A DNA stretch of 64,000 nucleotides from Zygnema cylindricum (taxonomy: Eukaryota > Streptophyta > Zygnematophyceae > Zygnematales > Zygnemataceae): contig JBBHKE010003572.1 of NCBI GenBank assembly GCA_037447655.1, positions 242,860 through 306,859 on the forward strand. Direction: 5' to 3'. Below are positions 42,740-53,916 of the stretch, piece by piece. The position numbers and the translations under genes were made by a program. How positions within the stretch are numbered: position 1 is the stretch's first letter; each line of letters opens with the position of its first letter. The notes beneath the pieces are model-generated. The model worked only from the letters and a program-made list of their open reading frames with translations. It ran no database searches and had not been told where the DNA came from.

Positions 42740-42975
42740 GTAACGGACAAACGAGAAATAGGCTACAAGCATAATGCGTAGAACTAGGTTCAAATCTAGG
42801 TGGACTCAAAATTTTTGTCAAAGTCCGAACGAGAAATAGGCTACAAGCATAATGCGTAGAACTAGGTTCAAATCTAGGTGGACTCAAAATTTTTGTCAAA
42901 GTCCGTCTGTCCAACACTATCTGACAGGCAGCCATCGCTGCCTTGGCCGCCCTCTCTCTCTATCTCTAAAACAAC
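42740..42975 (-). repeat. LTR-like fragment with a 78-bp tandem duplication
   Basis: Two 78-bp units (42751-42828 and 42829-42905) start ACGAGAAATAGGCTACAAGC and contain GGTTCAAATC, a B-box-like word. The following AGGCAGCCATCGCTGCC...CTCTCTCTCT order resembles the AGGCAGCCATGGCT block of the copia LTRs in minus orientation, so this may be a distant LTR fragment. Confidence 0.6.
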
Positions 42976-44817
42976 ATACACCTGCACGTAAATTAGAGTA
43001 CTGACCATATACAAATGACATTTTTCACATTCAACATTGCACGTGCAGCCTTCACTTGCTCCCACTCCTCTCCTCGATTTCTGGGCATGGTTGCTTCTGT
43101 CAAAGTTTGGAAGAGAAGAAAATAGAAAGCTTGGGAGGGAGGAGGAAGGTTAGAGGGAGGCTGTCCTTGGTTTCGCTTAACAGTCCATGGCGCCTTTTTT
43201 TTAAAACGAAGTAGACAAACGACATTTTTTCAAACTTAACACACGCAAATAGTGTGAAATCTAAAGTCTCTATCGAAAATCTCCCGACGTTTGCGTAAAA
43301 ATTACGTATATGTCCTGTGAAATTTGTGTTCAGTTTACTGGACCGAAAATACTAATAACTAAGACGTGTGTTTTCGTTAAATTTTGTACATTATCGGAAA
43401 AAATCGTACAATTTACGGGAAATGTTGTACCTTTGACATAAATTTATCGTCTAGTTTACCGGACAAAAAGTACATCGTGATTTTTTGCGATTTTTTCGAC
43501 AAACACGAATAATACGTTTAAATCGTAAAAAAGGAAAAAATCGCACGATTTGAACAACAACGAATATGGGTTTTAAGGTCATATTGTATGTTTTACATAC
43601 AATAAGCATATTGTATGGGCCTACTTTCACCTACTTTTGAACTATGCTTTAAAGTTTAAACTTTATACGTACAGTAGTTTGCCGTCTAGCGCGATGCTAT
43701 TTGTTCTCTTGCCCATTTTGACCCACTTTTGTTTCTTTTTAGCACATGTTCAAACTTTACAACAAATCACCTCACGAGGTGATTTTAAATAAAGGCCAAT
43801 AAGTTGAGCGAATAAGCAGACGTTTGCACATTTCCAGCCTGTGCGTACTGTTCCCGTGCGCTGATTTCCGAACATGTGTCATCTCTCTCAAACACACGTG
43901 TTTTCACACATACGATGTAGGAAAAACATTGGGCACATGTCGACAAGTAGGAAAACGAAAATCGAAACCGCATTTTTGTGCAACAACGAAAGGTAATTTA
44001 GGTTTTCAACACGTCTACAATGTGGCGTAAGGACTAACGACATTACGAAGTCACAAAATTTGTAAAGCGTGCGGAGAGACGCCTCAAACTGAAGCTGAGT
44101 GGAAGTTTCGCCTCATTTTGTGTACCACTTCATCTGTTACATTGTTTCATACACGTCTACGTAAGTCACTTTTTTAAGTAACAAGTTATTTGCGTTTACA
44201 TCCGAATGCTCTGAAATTTGTACGAAGAATCTAAAAAACAACGTAGCAAGATTAAGTTTCGGTTACAGGCGAAAGTACCCTAAATGGCCGAAGTGAAGTA
44301 TTAACCGTAAGTTCGAAAATGCGGTATTCATTTAAATTTAGGAAAAATACGAGTTTTACCGACTTTATAAAATTTGAGTAGTTTACGTACTAAAGTTATA
44401 CATAGCAGTAACGATTGCAAAAAAGTGCGATGGAAAAAACTATCGAGGTACAGAAGGCGTAGACACCAAAACTACTATAACAACTTTTTGGCGTCATTCT
44501 CATGTCGTGCACAACTGGATTTATTAATGACACAAAGTGGTACTTCGACGTTATTGGTTCGAAACTATTTTTCCAATGCCGAGTATTTGACGTTCCGATT
44601 TGAGCACGTTCAATCGTGTCCGTCCTTTGTAATCTTCTACGTCCGTTTTAGTTATATGTCTTCCTTGACATTCCAATTTACCCCTGAACTGTGGCGAGTA
44701 ACCAACAAAAATCTGCCATTTAATTATGGTTTTTAATTATGGTTCCACTGATGTGCATTTATGCCACTGTTTAAAGCTTTGCAAAACAAAAATACGAAGT
44801 TCGGAAGTAAAAAGTTA
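42976..44817. other. no gene recognised
   Basis: A fragment of the 5714-6018 MITE lies at about 43561-43646, ending in the same CCTACTTTTGAACTATG. Short ORFs (44374-44736, 120 codons) have no recognisable domain. Confidence 0.4.
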
Positions 44818-45766
44818 GGGCGTGTCCCTATGTAACCGAAACTTTGAAACGTTACTTTGGATTTTAGCGCATATTTTACGGTGTACTTTTCAAAGTGTGC
44901 GTATGTTAGTCGTTACTTGAGCGTTCATTACTTCGAAGATGTGACAGTTATAGACGTCTACAAAATGTGCGATAGTCTACGAAACGAAATGTAGATGACT
45001 ACGAAACTTCCTAAAATTGGTGACGTTTACAAAAACGGCGACGGTTGTAGACGTCGAGGTTTTTGTGACGTTGTAGATGTTCAGGGTTTTGTGACATGGC
45101 AAAGTCATGCTGCCATGTGACGTCATCGGTACGTACATTTTCCGCCATGGTTTTCCAATTTCGTTTTCTTATCTTTTATCATTCGATATGCCATCAAACT
45201 TAGACAAAAAATATTAATAAAAAAGAAAAAATATATATATCTTTCATTTGCTACTATTGTTGCTGCATTCTGTGTAAATAAGAGAGAAAGAGGAGTGGTT
45301 GAGTGAGAAAGAAGGGGAGAGACGAGGACGACCTACAATTTTGCAAAGGACCCATGAAAGAAAGTGGAGGTCCGAGACCCCTGCAAAATACTTTCCGTAC
45401 ATGTTTGTCATTTTTTTATGTGCATGCGCGTGACGAGCAGTGAAAAAAATAGATTGTACTTTCTTTCGTGCAAAAAATTTTGAAAACGTTTGACGCGTGC
45501 AATCTAGGTTTTCTATTCGTCAATAGGGTAGTATTTTGATTAAAATCAGGTCGCGATTTGTTTCCAGTGCAAGTGTGAAGATGAGGTGGAAGTGGGTCGT
45601 GATGATAATAACGCCAAATTGTTGTACCTTCTAAGCTCCAAGATGATGCAAAATGTACTTGTGTTTTTGCCCATTTTTGTAAGGCGTAGTATTATCTCGT
45701 TGGAAGTCCCATTTTTTGTGAAAGCGACGGAAAAATACCCTTACTTGAACACATGGGGACACGCCC
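44818..45766 (+). mobile_element. PIF/Harbinger-like non-autonomous element
   Basis: Ends GGGCGTGTCCC and GGGACACGCCC are perfect 11-bp inverted repeats, flanked by TTA on both sides (44815-44817 and 45767-45769). A 3-bp TTA target duplication with G-rich TIRs is characteristic of PIF/Harbinger elements. Only short ORFs inside, none transposase-like. A related sequence lies inverted at about 59045-59612. Confidence 0.8.
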
Positions 45767-45842
45767 TTAAAGACACTAATTTGAACAGTTGAACTATAAT
45801 CAAATACGTATAATATATAATATTATGTATAGCACAGTACAG

Positions 45843-46430
45843 TACACCGTTGATCGTATATAGCGTGTAGAAATTATTGGTGTGTATAATAATTTAGTGT
45901 CATGTACACTAATTTTGACTTAGAAAATTTTCGAAGAAAAAGTTATACACTAATTTTTCAATGTACGCCAATATGGGTACAGCTGATTTGTCGAGAGGAT
46001 ATCCACAGTAATATAGGTAAAAGTACAGATTCTGACAATTCGTACACTGTTGCATACTTTCACTCTAATTAATTCCTAACTCTAATTTCGGTTTTTTACG
46101 GTGTAGACAATACGCGACAAACAAATGTACACTAAAACAGGTACAAATATGAAATTCTTTAATTCACAGGGCAGTTTTTCGTGTGATAGCAGAGATTTTA
46201 TTAAAACATCCGTACTAGTATGATAAAAAAGTACATTTTTATACGAACCGACACGTTCCGTACTCCACACTAATAAAAATATACATAAATTAAAATGGTG
46301 TACACTAATTTAACATCTCGTAATTAGCGTACAGGAAAAATTAGTATCCTTTACCCTATTTTAGGTAAAACCCTCAAAATTTAAGGGCGCCGAATTATTG
46401 TTCAACACGCTAAATACGATCGACGGTGTA
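45843..46430 (+). mobile_element. CACCG-TIR MITE (variant)
   Basis: TACACCGTTGATCGTATATAG at the left and TACGATCGACGGTGTA at the right are inverted. 588 bp, no ORF. CAGTACAG occurs at both flanks, but that word is common here and cannot be taken as a firm target duplication. Confidence 0.7.
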
Positions 46431-46492
46431 CAGTACAGTACCGCACTTTAACCAGTTATGACATAATGTATGTCACTCCAGCTGTAGAGACT

Positions 46493-46984
46493 TACCGTGA
46501 ATCGCTATTAGCGTACATGACGCTAATTGGGGTACCCCTTTTTTTGGGGCAAATTCTCAAATAGAATAAAGTACGCTAAATGTTTTTGCACGTTATTTGA
46601 GGTACCCCGCTCAATACGGTTCATTACTGTAATTTAGTTCCCTTTTAAATAGTGTGGTATACGGACTGCCAGATTTGTACTATTTCGTACGTTTTTTAAA
46701 ATTAAAAGTACAGAAAATATAATAATATATAATTGCGTAAATATTTTCCGGCATTCGCAGATGTCAAAAAAACGCGACGGCGTACGATTTGAACAATTTC
46801 GTACATCTACATATTTTAGTGTGGACATATTATCTGCCGAAATTTTGTACAAAGCAGTTTACAAATTAGAGTACATGATAAATTAGTATCATGGTGTACC
46901 CGAAAAAACACAATTTACCATAAAGTACGCTAATTGTTTCATTACGCTATATTTTTTATTACGCTAATAGCGATTCACGGTGTA
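46493..46984 (+). mobile_element. CACCG-TIR MITE (variant)
   Basis: ACCGTGAATCGCTATTAGCG at the left matches CGCTAATAGCGATTCACGGT at the right in inverted form, without a mismatch. About 490 bp, no ORF. Confidence 0.8.
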
Positions 46985-48649
46985 CAGTCGATTCCGCGAC
47001 AGTTATGTAACAATGTCAAACAGCGTCACTGTTGTGTCACGCATTGATGAACAAGCGACAAGCACGCCAATTGTCCGTACACACTTAGACAGACAAATGT
47101 GGACCATTTTCGTGTTCGATTCAGGGCATGCTCAATTTCGAGCATGCAACCCTGAGCGGGTACAAACAGTCACTGTTCAACTGCGAGACATAGATTCGCT
47201 GGTGGTCGCAAGCAGCCAAGCACACCTGTAATCATTAGGATAGTTGTCGTCTTGTACATGATGCTATGCACTCATGCATGCGCGCAAAACCGTACAACAC
47301 CAGCCTCCATCATTCCGTCCGATTCACCATCAAGTGAATTTTTCCTTGAAACTTGAAACTTGTTTGCTTCCTTATTTTAGAATTCATCCTGACCGTCCGA
47401 TCTCGTTCTTTGGTGCATGCATAAATCGAAAGCCGAAACTTGTGTTCGAAAGTTGAAAATTTGAATCTCACAACATGAGATTCAAATTCCCACGACATTT
47501 GATTCTATGACTGGAAATGATAGGGAGGTCATTTGGAGTCTACGGAGTTGGAGGTGAATTCTTCTTTCTCCCTCTCCCTCTCCCTCTCCCTCTCCCTCTC
47601 CCTTATCTCCCCTCCTCTCAAAGGCAAGCTTCCGAACCTTAATGGTTAAGTGGGATGGTCTAGTTGTGGTAATGAAGGAGGAGGGAGAAATCCCATTTTT
47701 TGTAAATCTCATGTTTTCTCTTCACCTTCCTTAAATAATTGTTTTTTAAAAGGTGAAATTTATTGGCAATTGCACCGTTCTTGATCCAACGCAGAACTTT
47801 CGGATTCGACAAATGCGCATGGAAATGGTTTTTCCGTTGAATTCGGATGGCTTTGATAACACTAATAAACCCTCTTTGAATGCAGTCAAAATTTTGGACA
47901 TTTTCTTGATTTTAGTTCAATAGCAATCTTTGACTAAGTGTAAGATTTTTTCTAGAGATCAGTTAAGAAACCAATCAAGAATTATTTTCGCCTTCAACAC
48001 CGTTTTCGCCATTAATAACGAAAAATATAAACTGTCGGTAACACCGGAGTTGTTCGAAAGTTTTGCGAATAGTAAGCTCTAAATTTTATTTCACACCTTT
48101 TTTTAGGTTGATTACAGAAAATAAGAACCGTGAAGCTTTTGCAATTTTTTGGCTTTGGTGATTTCATCGTTGCTTTTTCAATTAGAGCTTAAGTGCATTA
48201 GATGAGCTTTAAACATAGAAACACTTATTGAATGATGATCATCTTACCGACATATAAAGATATAGAGATTTACTAGGAAAGTGCGATGGAATTATGTACA
48301 TTAGGAAAGTACATGGGAACAAAAGAAATGAAAGGCCAAAACGAAATTGAAAAACCAAATACGGGAGAAGGCAAATTAAACTGAAAAAATTACTCAATTG
48401 GATAAACTTTGGTTTTAAATAAGTGAGCAATGGGTAAAGTACAATGCGCTTCACTATCCGTAAATAAATTATTTGTGCGAAATAGAATGTCTTCTACCAT
48501 TTTAGTGTAAGTCGCCTTGTCACCCACTCTTTTAAATAGTGTTAGTGACGCTATTTCGTGATTCTTTGTCGAGAAAAGTAGGAACCAAATTGGTGCCACT
48601 AACCCTAGTGGCAAAAGGCGGTATAGCTTCGTGCTATGATGCAATCAAC
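46985..48649. other. no gene recognised
   Basis: An 83-codon + ORF at 46980-47231 lacks any motif and begins inside the neighbouring MITE end. A short (CTCCCT)n run lies at 47568-47604. The rest is AT-rich. Confidence 0.4.
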
Positions 48650-48871
48650 TACACCTTGTATTGTTATTAGCGTCAATGTTTTTTCAGCCGCGTAAATCAA
48701 CCCTTTTCGTCCATACAACTACATTTGTCTTTTTCAGACCACCAACCAAAAGGTATATATCTTACCTTTCCACCGCAGCCTTCAGATAGATAAACTGACA
48801 AAGTAGGTCACAGAAAAATGTAGATTTAAATGGCGAAAAAAATGTTGGCGCTAATAACGACATACGGTGTA
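48650..48871 (+). mobile_element. CACCG-TIR MITE (diverged, short)
   Basis: TACACCTTGTATTGTTATTAGCG versus CGCTAATAACGACATACGGTGTA: inverted ends with a few mismatches. 222 bp without ORF. Confidence 0.65.
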
Positions 48872-49845
48872 ATTACCCTAATAATATGAGCTAGTAATAA
48901 AGCTAGTAATATGAAAGTTTTTGCAACCGCACACAACAGCAGGCATTCACCTTCAAAAAAACTCAATGGCCCAGACTTTTAAAAGCCAAAAATCATAACC
49001 TCAAGCACGAAGGAGAGTTTTTCAAGGGTCTACTATGGAAAAAAGTGATCTCTGGCAACCCCAGATCCTGCCAGTAGAATGGTTGATGTGACAGTTGTAG
49101 ACATCAAATCCACCGAATGTGCTAAACTAACGATATAGCTGATGTATATTAAGTGACTATTAGACATCTGGCAATCACTGCCATAATGTTTTAGCAATAG
49201 TTATCGAGAAGGTTCCAAACAGGGTCCAGCACAAATCCACTCTAGTATTGGTGAGAACTATTACTAGTTTCACTTCTATTTGTCTTTATGCCTTGAAAAC
49301 TATCTTCAAAATTTCTTGAAAACAGCTTAAAAACACAGTCAAAACATCTTAAGAATAGCTTAGAAACATATGTGAAAACTGTGACAAGCCTTCAACAAAG
49401 TTCGTCGTCAAATAAACACACATGCAAACCCTCAAACCGTGAGCATAATCATCACCGACCTGTCAGCCCTCCTACACTTCTACAAAGGAAACCAAGATAG
49501 GACAATGACTTCCAGCACCTCGATCCTTGATTAAAAAAATAAAATAAAAGACAAAAATGAAAGACATTTGAAAAAAGAGGAGGAAAAGGAAGAAGAAACA
49601 ATCGACATTTCAATCTTCCATTCCTTGACGAAAACAACTTTTTTATTTTAATCACAATTTTCTTCAACAGCGTTGCCAGTCTGCCCTCCAAGTGAATAAA
49701 GACAAATAAGAAACTCATGCAACAGAAACAAAAACAGAACTGTAATGCAAGCTATTCAAACCAAACATCCAATGAGCATCGAGCAAAAGAACATCACATT
49801 TCAACTACTCATTTTTTTTTCCAGAAAAAACTTCTGCACTCAATG
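48872..49845. other. no gene recognised
   Basis: AT-rich DNA that may include the far 3' flank of the minus-strand gene at 50341-52218. No domain-bearing ORF. Confidence 0.4.
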
Positions 49846-49851
49846 TTGCTT

Positions 49852-49857
49852 TATTGA
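49852..49857 (-). terminator. possible poly-A signal for the 625-aa gene
   Basis: AATAAA on the minus strand, about 480 bp after the stop codon. Its distance allows it to be the 3' end signal, but AT-rich DNA makes chance matches common. Confidence 0.3.
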
Positions 49858-50340
49858 TTCGGAACCGGTACATAAAAAATGTCTGAGAAGAAGTGACTGA
49901 AACACTTATTGAACACAAGGGGAGATTTGCCTGGTCAAAAGGAAAAAAAAAACTCAACTAGTCCACTTTTTTCCAGCAACTGGTTTTTGTAGACTGCGCA
50001 ATTATTCCAGAAAAGTTTGCTACTACCGCTCCCCAGACGAATAATTTTCTCAGTTATTGACGTAATACCCATAGTACCCCCCCTTATAGCCGGTACTGGA
50101 CAAAGCATTCTACATGCGGTAATGTAAAACAAAAAGATGGTACAAAAAAATGGCATGTGACAACTAAAGAGAGAAATGAAAAAACGTGCGCTTACAAAGC
50201 CGCCGCCGTCAAGAGTGTCGCAAGCAACAAAAACTCTTGAAGGATATACAAAATGAGAATTCAACCCTTATTTGAAGCTTTCGTCACAAGGATGCTGCAG
50301 GGAAACATCCATGCGCTCAAAAAGAAGCTGCAGAAAATGA

Positions 50341-52218
50341 CTAAGACGAGGGTGACAAACACGTCTCATGCGATACAAAAACTGTTGGAGGAGATGGAGT
50401 ATCAAAGGCAGGAGAAGTGGAGCGGTTCAGAATGACATTGTTATTTCCATCCAGGTTAAGTCCGAGAGTCGCAACCAGTCTACTTGGCAGAAATACTCGA
50501 GATCTCCGTTGTCCTTTTTTTCCTAACTGGACAGGCACCTCTGCTGCAGTTCGCGGCAAAAAGACACCTGTCCCTCCTCCTCCTCCTCCATTGACGGCCA
50601 CCTGATTGACACACCGTCCTCGAGTAACAAAGCTAGGATCACTCCCGTTCCTCCCTACCCTTCCTGGACCTCCCTCTGCTCTAAAATTGCCCCCAACGGT
50701 TCTGACAGCTCCAGAAGCATTCACATTGGACGACATTGGAGGTGACAAACTTTTTTTGGGCCGAGAACTGTTGCAGGCATGTGTTGCAGAAGTATTCGGT
50801 ACAGGAGAGTGATGAAAGGTGGAAGGACAGGGGGCATGAGACCTTGTTATTGTTCCGTGACTGCCCTCCCGTTCATGGGGCCTCCAGATGGACTGTTTCT
50901 CCATAGACGAAATATTATTTTGAACGACCTTCCTTGCTCCAGGAAATGAAGCTCCTGAAGACGGAGGGTTAAAAATCGTCTCAGAAGAAATCATTTCTCC
51001 AGAAGACAAAGATGTAGGGAACATGTGCTTTCCAAGCCGCATATTGTTTCCTCGAGCTTCAATTACTTGCTCTTTATTTTCTTGAACAATAATATTTGGA
51101 GTTTTGCCGATATGATTGAAATGGTTCGGAGTGGAAAGTGGGACATGAGTCAATAGTTGATGCGGAGGCCCGCGAGAATCCGGAGAATCCGACAAAACTC
51201 CAGTCAGTCTTCCATTGATGGCATTGTAAGCCGCAGAAGATTCTGGAATCAGCGTTTTTGAGGATTTCAGAGGTATTTCCTTTTTTCCCGTACCAGCAAA
51301 ATGTTTTGGAGATAATAAAGTGGAAGATGGAGACGTTGAAGTTGATGAAATGCTAAATACAGAGGCATCAAGAGCAGGTTTCTCTAAACTTATTACAGGA
51401 GGCGAGAGCTCTCTTCTCTGCCAATCACTTGACTGCTTGTCATCTTCTGATTGGTCACAACTGCCTGAAAGCGAGAACTTCCACTTGTTATCTCTAAAAT
51501 GATGATGATGATGAGCCAAACCGCTCACTCGAGATGGCAAAAGAGAGTCTTCTCCTGTTCCTTCACTGTTCGTCATAAGAACAGAAGAGAGTACAGAAGT
51601 TGGAGAAGTATCGGAACGGTCGGAAAGGATTCCATAATCTTTCTGCAACCTCAACAGACTCGGAGATGAAGGTGCTCTGTAGCAATCATTTGAGCTACAG
51701 TTGTTATTGACGACAGGATCGAAATTCCAGAGAGAAAAGTCACATGCTGTCTCCTTTGTCTTAGCAGCAAATGAAGATTCCGAACGCCAGCCATTATTAT
51801 CATTAAAACCTGAAATATTTGACTGATGGTTTCCTGAAATACGAAAATCTCTCCAACCTTCACTAAAGGCTCCATCAGAAAGGAGTTGCTGCCACTCTAC
51901 TTGCTGCTTTTCATTTATTGGCTCAAAATTAGCACCACCGTTGCGAATAGAAGGAAAAATTATTGAAGGAGAATTTGTTGAAGGTGAGTTTCTTGAAAAT
52001 TGCTGAGCTGACGGTTTCAAAAAGTTCAAGTTTGGAGAAAGAGAGTTATCCTCATCATTATGATATTCTACTTTGTCTCCATCAAGTAGCTCAGCTGGAA
52101 GTAAAGAATGAGAGAAGTCTTCCTCTCCATTCTCTCCTTCTCCTAGCTCATTTTCACCCTCGGGTTCCTCAACGTCAAGACATATCTGTCGGTGCACTCT
52201 CTCAAGCTCGACCGCCAT
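50341..52218 (-). CDS. plant-type GTGVFLP-motif protein, uncharacterised (625 aa)
   Basis: A single intact ORF starting MAVELERVHRQICLDVEEPE. Most of it is low in order: acidic near residues 16-55, then very rich in Ser, Asn, Pro, with a short His run (HHHHH). The C-terminal part holds GTGVFLPRTAAEVP, then RRSRVFLPSRLVATLGLNLD. That pair (GTGVFLP, then a basic stretch and a V-x-LP-x-R-x-V-x-x-L-x-L-N-L-D segment) recalls a land-plant family of uncharacterised proteins; I make this match from memory of the motif, not from a search. No signal peptide or membrane segment. Function unknown; nuclear or cytosolic location likely. There are no transposon neighbours within the ORF, and the length without stops in 42% GC DNA argues for a real host gene. 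Additional non-coding or short 5' exons are possible. Confidence 0.8.
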   Translation of the reverse strand: MAVELERVHRQICLDVEEPEGENELGEGENGEEDFSHSLLPAELLDGDKVEYHNDEDNSLSPNLNFLKPSAQQFSRNSPSTNSPSIIFPSIRNGGANFEPINEKQQVEWQQLLSDGAFSEGWRDFRISGNHQSNISGFNDNNGWRSESSFAAKTKETACDFSLWNFDPVVNNNCSSNDCYRAPSSPSLLRLQKDYGILSDRSDTSPTSVLSSVLMTNSEGTGEDSLLPSRVSGLAHHHHHFRDNKWKFSLSGSCDQSEDDKQSSDWQRRELSPPVISLEKPALDASVFSISSTSTSPSSTLLSPKHFAGTGKKEIPLKSSKTLIPESSAAYNAINGRLTGVLSDSPDSRGPPHQLLTHVPLSTPNHFNHIGKTPNIIVQENKEQVIEARGNNMRLGKHMFPTSLSSGEMISSETIFNPPSSGASFPGARKVVQNNISSMEKQSIWRPHEREGSHGTITRSHAPCPSTFHHSPVPNTSATHACNSSRPKKSLSPPMSSNVNASGAVRTVGGNFRAEGGPGRVGRNGSDPSFVTRGRCVNQVAVNGGGGGGTGVFLPRTAAEVPVQLGKKGQRRSRVFLPSRLVATLGLNLDGNNNVILNRSTSPAFDTPSPPTVFVSHETCLSPSS

Positions 52219-53471
52219 AGTTTTGGACTGTTTCTGCAGTAAAGCTAAGGCTCAAGCCAAAAAGATAAGATGGCATGAAAAAGCTAACTGCTGACAGTGT
52301 TATTACTAGCAAGTCTGGAGGTTTTCAAATCATTCTTGACATATTTGCAAGGTTATTTGAACGAAAAAAAACGTTGCAAGAAAGCTACTTAGAGCAGCAG
52401 CAGCAGCTTTTAAAAGTTTAAGGAGAAGGGAATCAGTGAGCATATCGTGACATCTGTCACATATACTCTGAAATAAATTTAAACTTCGTCTTCAACGGAG
52501 TGGTCGTACGGGCAGGGCCGATCGTAGATTTGTACTACTGTACTGAACTGTACTGTGAAACAAGCAATAAAGGTGGACCGGATTTTGAGATCTTGAACAG
52601 ACTGAACAATCTCAGTGAACATCCGTACAGGAAAGCGAGAGGAAACTCCGCTTCACACGTGACAAATCGTCACGCACTTCTGATCGCGGAAATTCGTACA
52701 GGCATGCCAGTTGGAGACTGACAAAATTCGTGAATGAATCTGAGCGGTGGGGAGACAGGCTGTCACAACATTTTGGGAGTGAACGGTGGCGATGCTAAAT
52801 GGGAAGGGCGGCGGAGCGCGATTGGCGTTTGTGGTATAGAAAGACGTTCGGAACTTGGGCAATAATGGGGTCCGGGGGGGGGAACAATGCGGTTGTAAAA
52901 TTCAAATTATTATTCAAACTTCAATCATTGAATCATTCGATTTAAATTGGGAAAAAATAGAGCCGATATAAGCCGATAATTGACGGCAACGGTTGGTAGA
53001 CCGAAAGATACGCTATTGTCGCCTTTTTTCCTAATCAACCGTACTTTTCTGTGGGGATCGCTAAGAGACAAGATGCCATCAGAATTGTTAACTGTATCGA
53101 TAACGACTAAACACGTCATGAAGCACTTTTCCGAGTCAAAGGGATGCGACACCTTATAGATATCTTTGGCCAATCGACGGCCACCATGGCACAATCACTA
53201 TCACGTATCTGGCAGGATTTCAGTATAAAATTAAGGTACGGACGACTGGACCACACCCGGAAGAAGAACGTCGTGGCTGCGGAGAAGGAGCGTAGGCAAT
53301 CGACAGCCCCTCAACAACGTTCGGAAAAATATGACGGTGACGTGCAACTAAAGGTGGTCTGCCGTAGATTTATGCCGTACATATAGCAACCACCCTTGTA
53401 CCAGCAGGTACAGTGGAAGTTCAGGTCGTTACTTTCATCCTGTATTTTATGTGTGGGGATTTTTACTACTG
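52219..53471. other. 5' flank of the 625-aa gene
   Basis: Probable 5' UTR and promoter region for the minus-strand gene. It includes a (GCA)5 run at 52393-52406, but no TATA box at a convincing distance. ORFs at 52500-53390 on both strands overlap each other and have no domain. Confidence 0.4.
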
Positions 53472-53916
53472 CGCTGTTGTGCATCGGTAGTCATTTCCCG
53501 ATAGCCGATATGCACCTTTTTTTTCGTTAGCAATAATCGAAGTATCTGCAAGGTGTATCGAAAACGGAATCATCAAGATACATTTCCGATATATGGCGAT
53601 GGATTATCGATAACTATCAGGCCGATAACTATCGACGATAACTTGGTATTGTGGTACGGGATGGATTGTGAAAAAAAAATCCAAAAGCGCCCCCCCCCCC
53701 TCCCCCCTCGATCGCAATATCTTCGCACTCATTTCTTTCTTTATTTTCGTACCATAATTACGTAATTTCTTGCGGACCACCCCTCTCAACAGATTATTAT
53801 CAGCGACCATCTTTGCTGGTTTAGGAGCGATATATTGAGACACCTCACCGTTCAATAAACGATAATTAACATCATCGGTTTTATCGCGATACACTTTTTC
53901 TCGATACACAACACTA
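53472..53916 (+). mobile_element. hAT-like element fragment
   Basis: The right end TCGATACACAACACTA (to 53916) is of the same type as 18672-18687. The left side has the matching but decayed TGTTGTGCATCGG (about 53475). The interior is rich in CGATAACTATCG words. No target duplication visible. Confidence 0.5.

Noticed and set aside
53144-53386. 80-codon ORF near the hAT-like fragment
   Set aside because: No transposase motif; overlapped by an equally long frame on the other strand.
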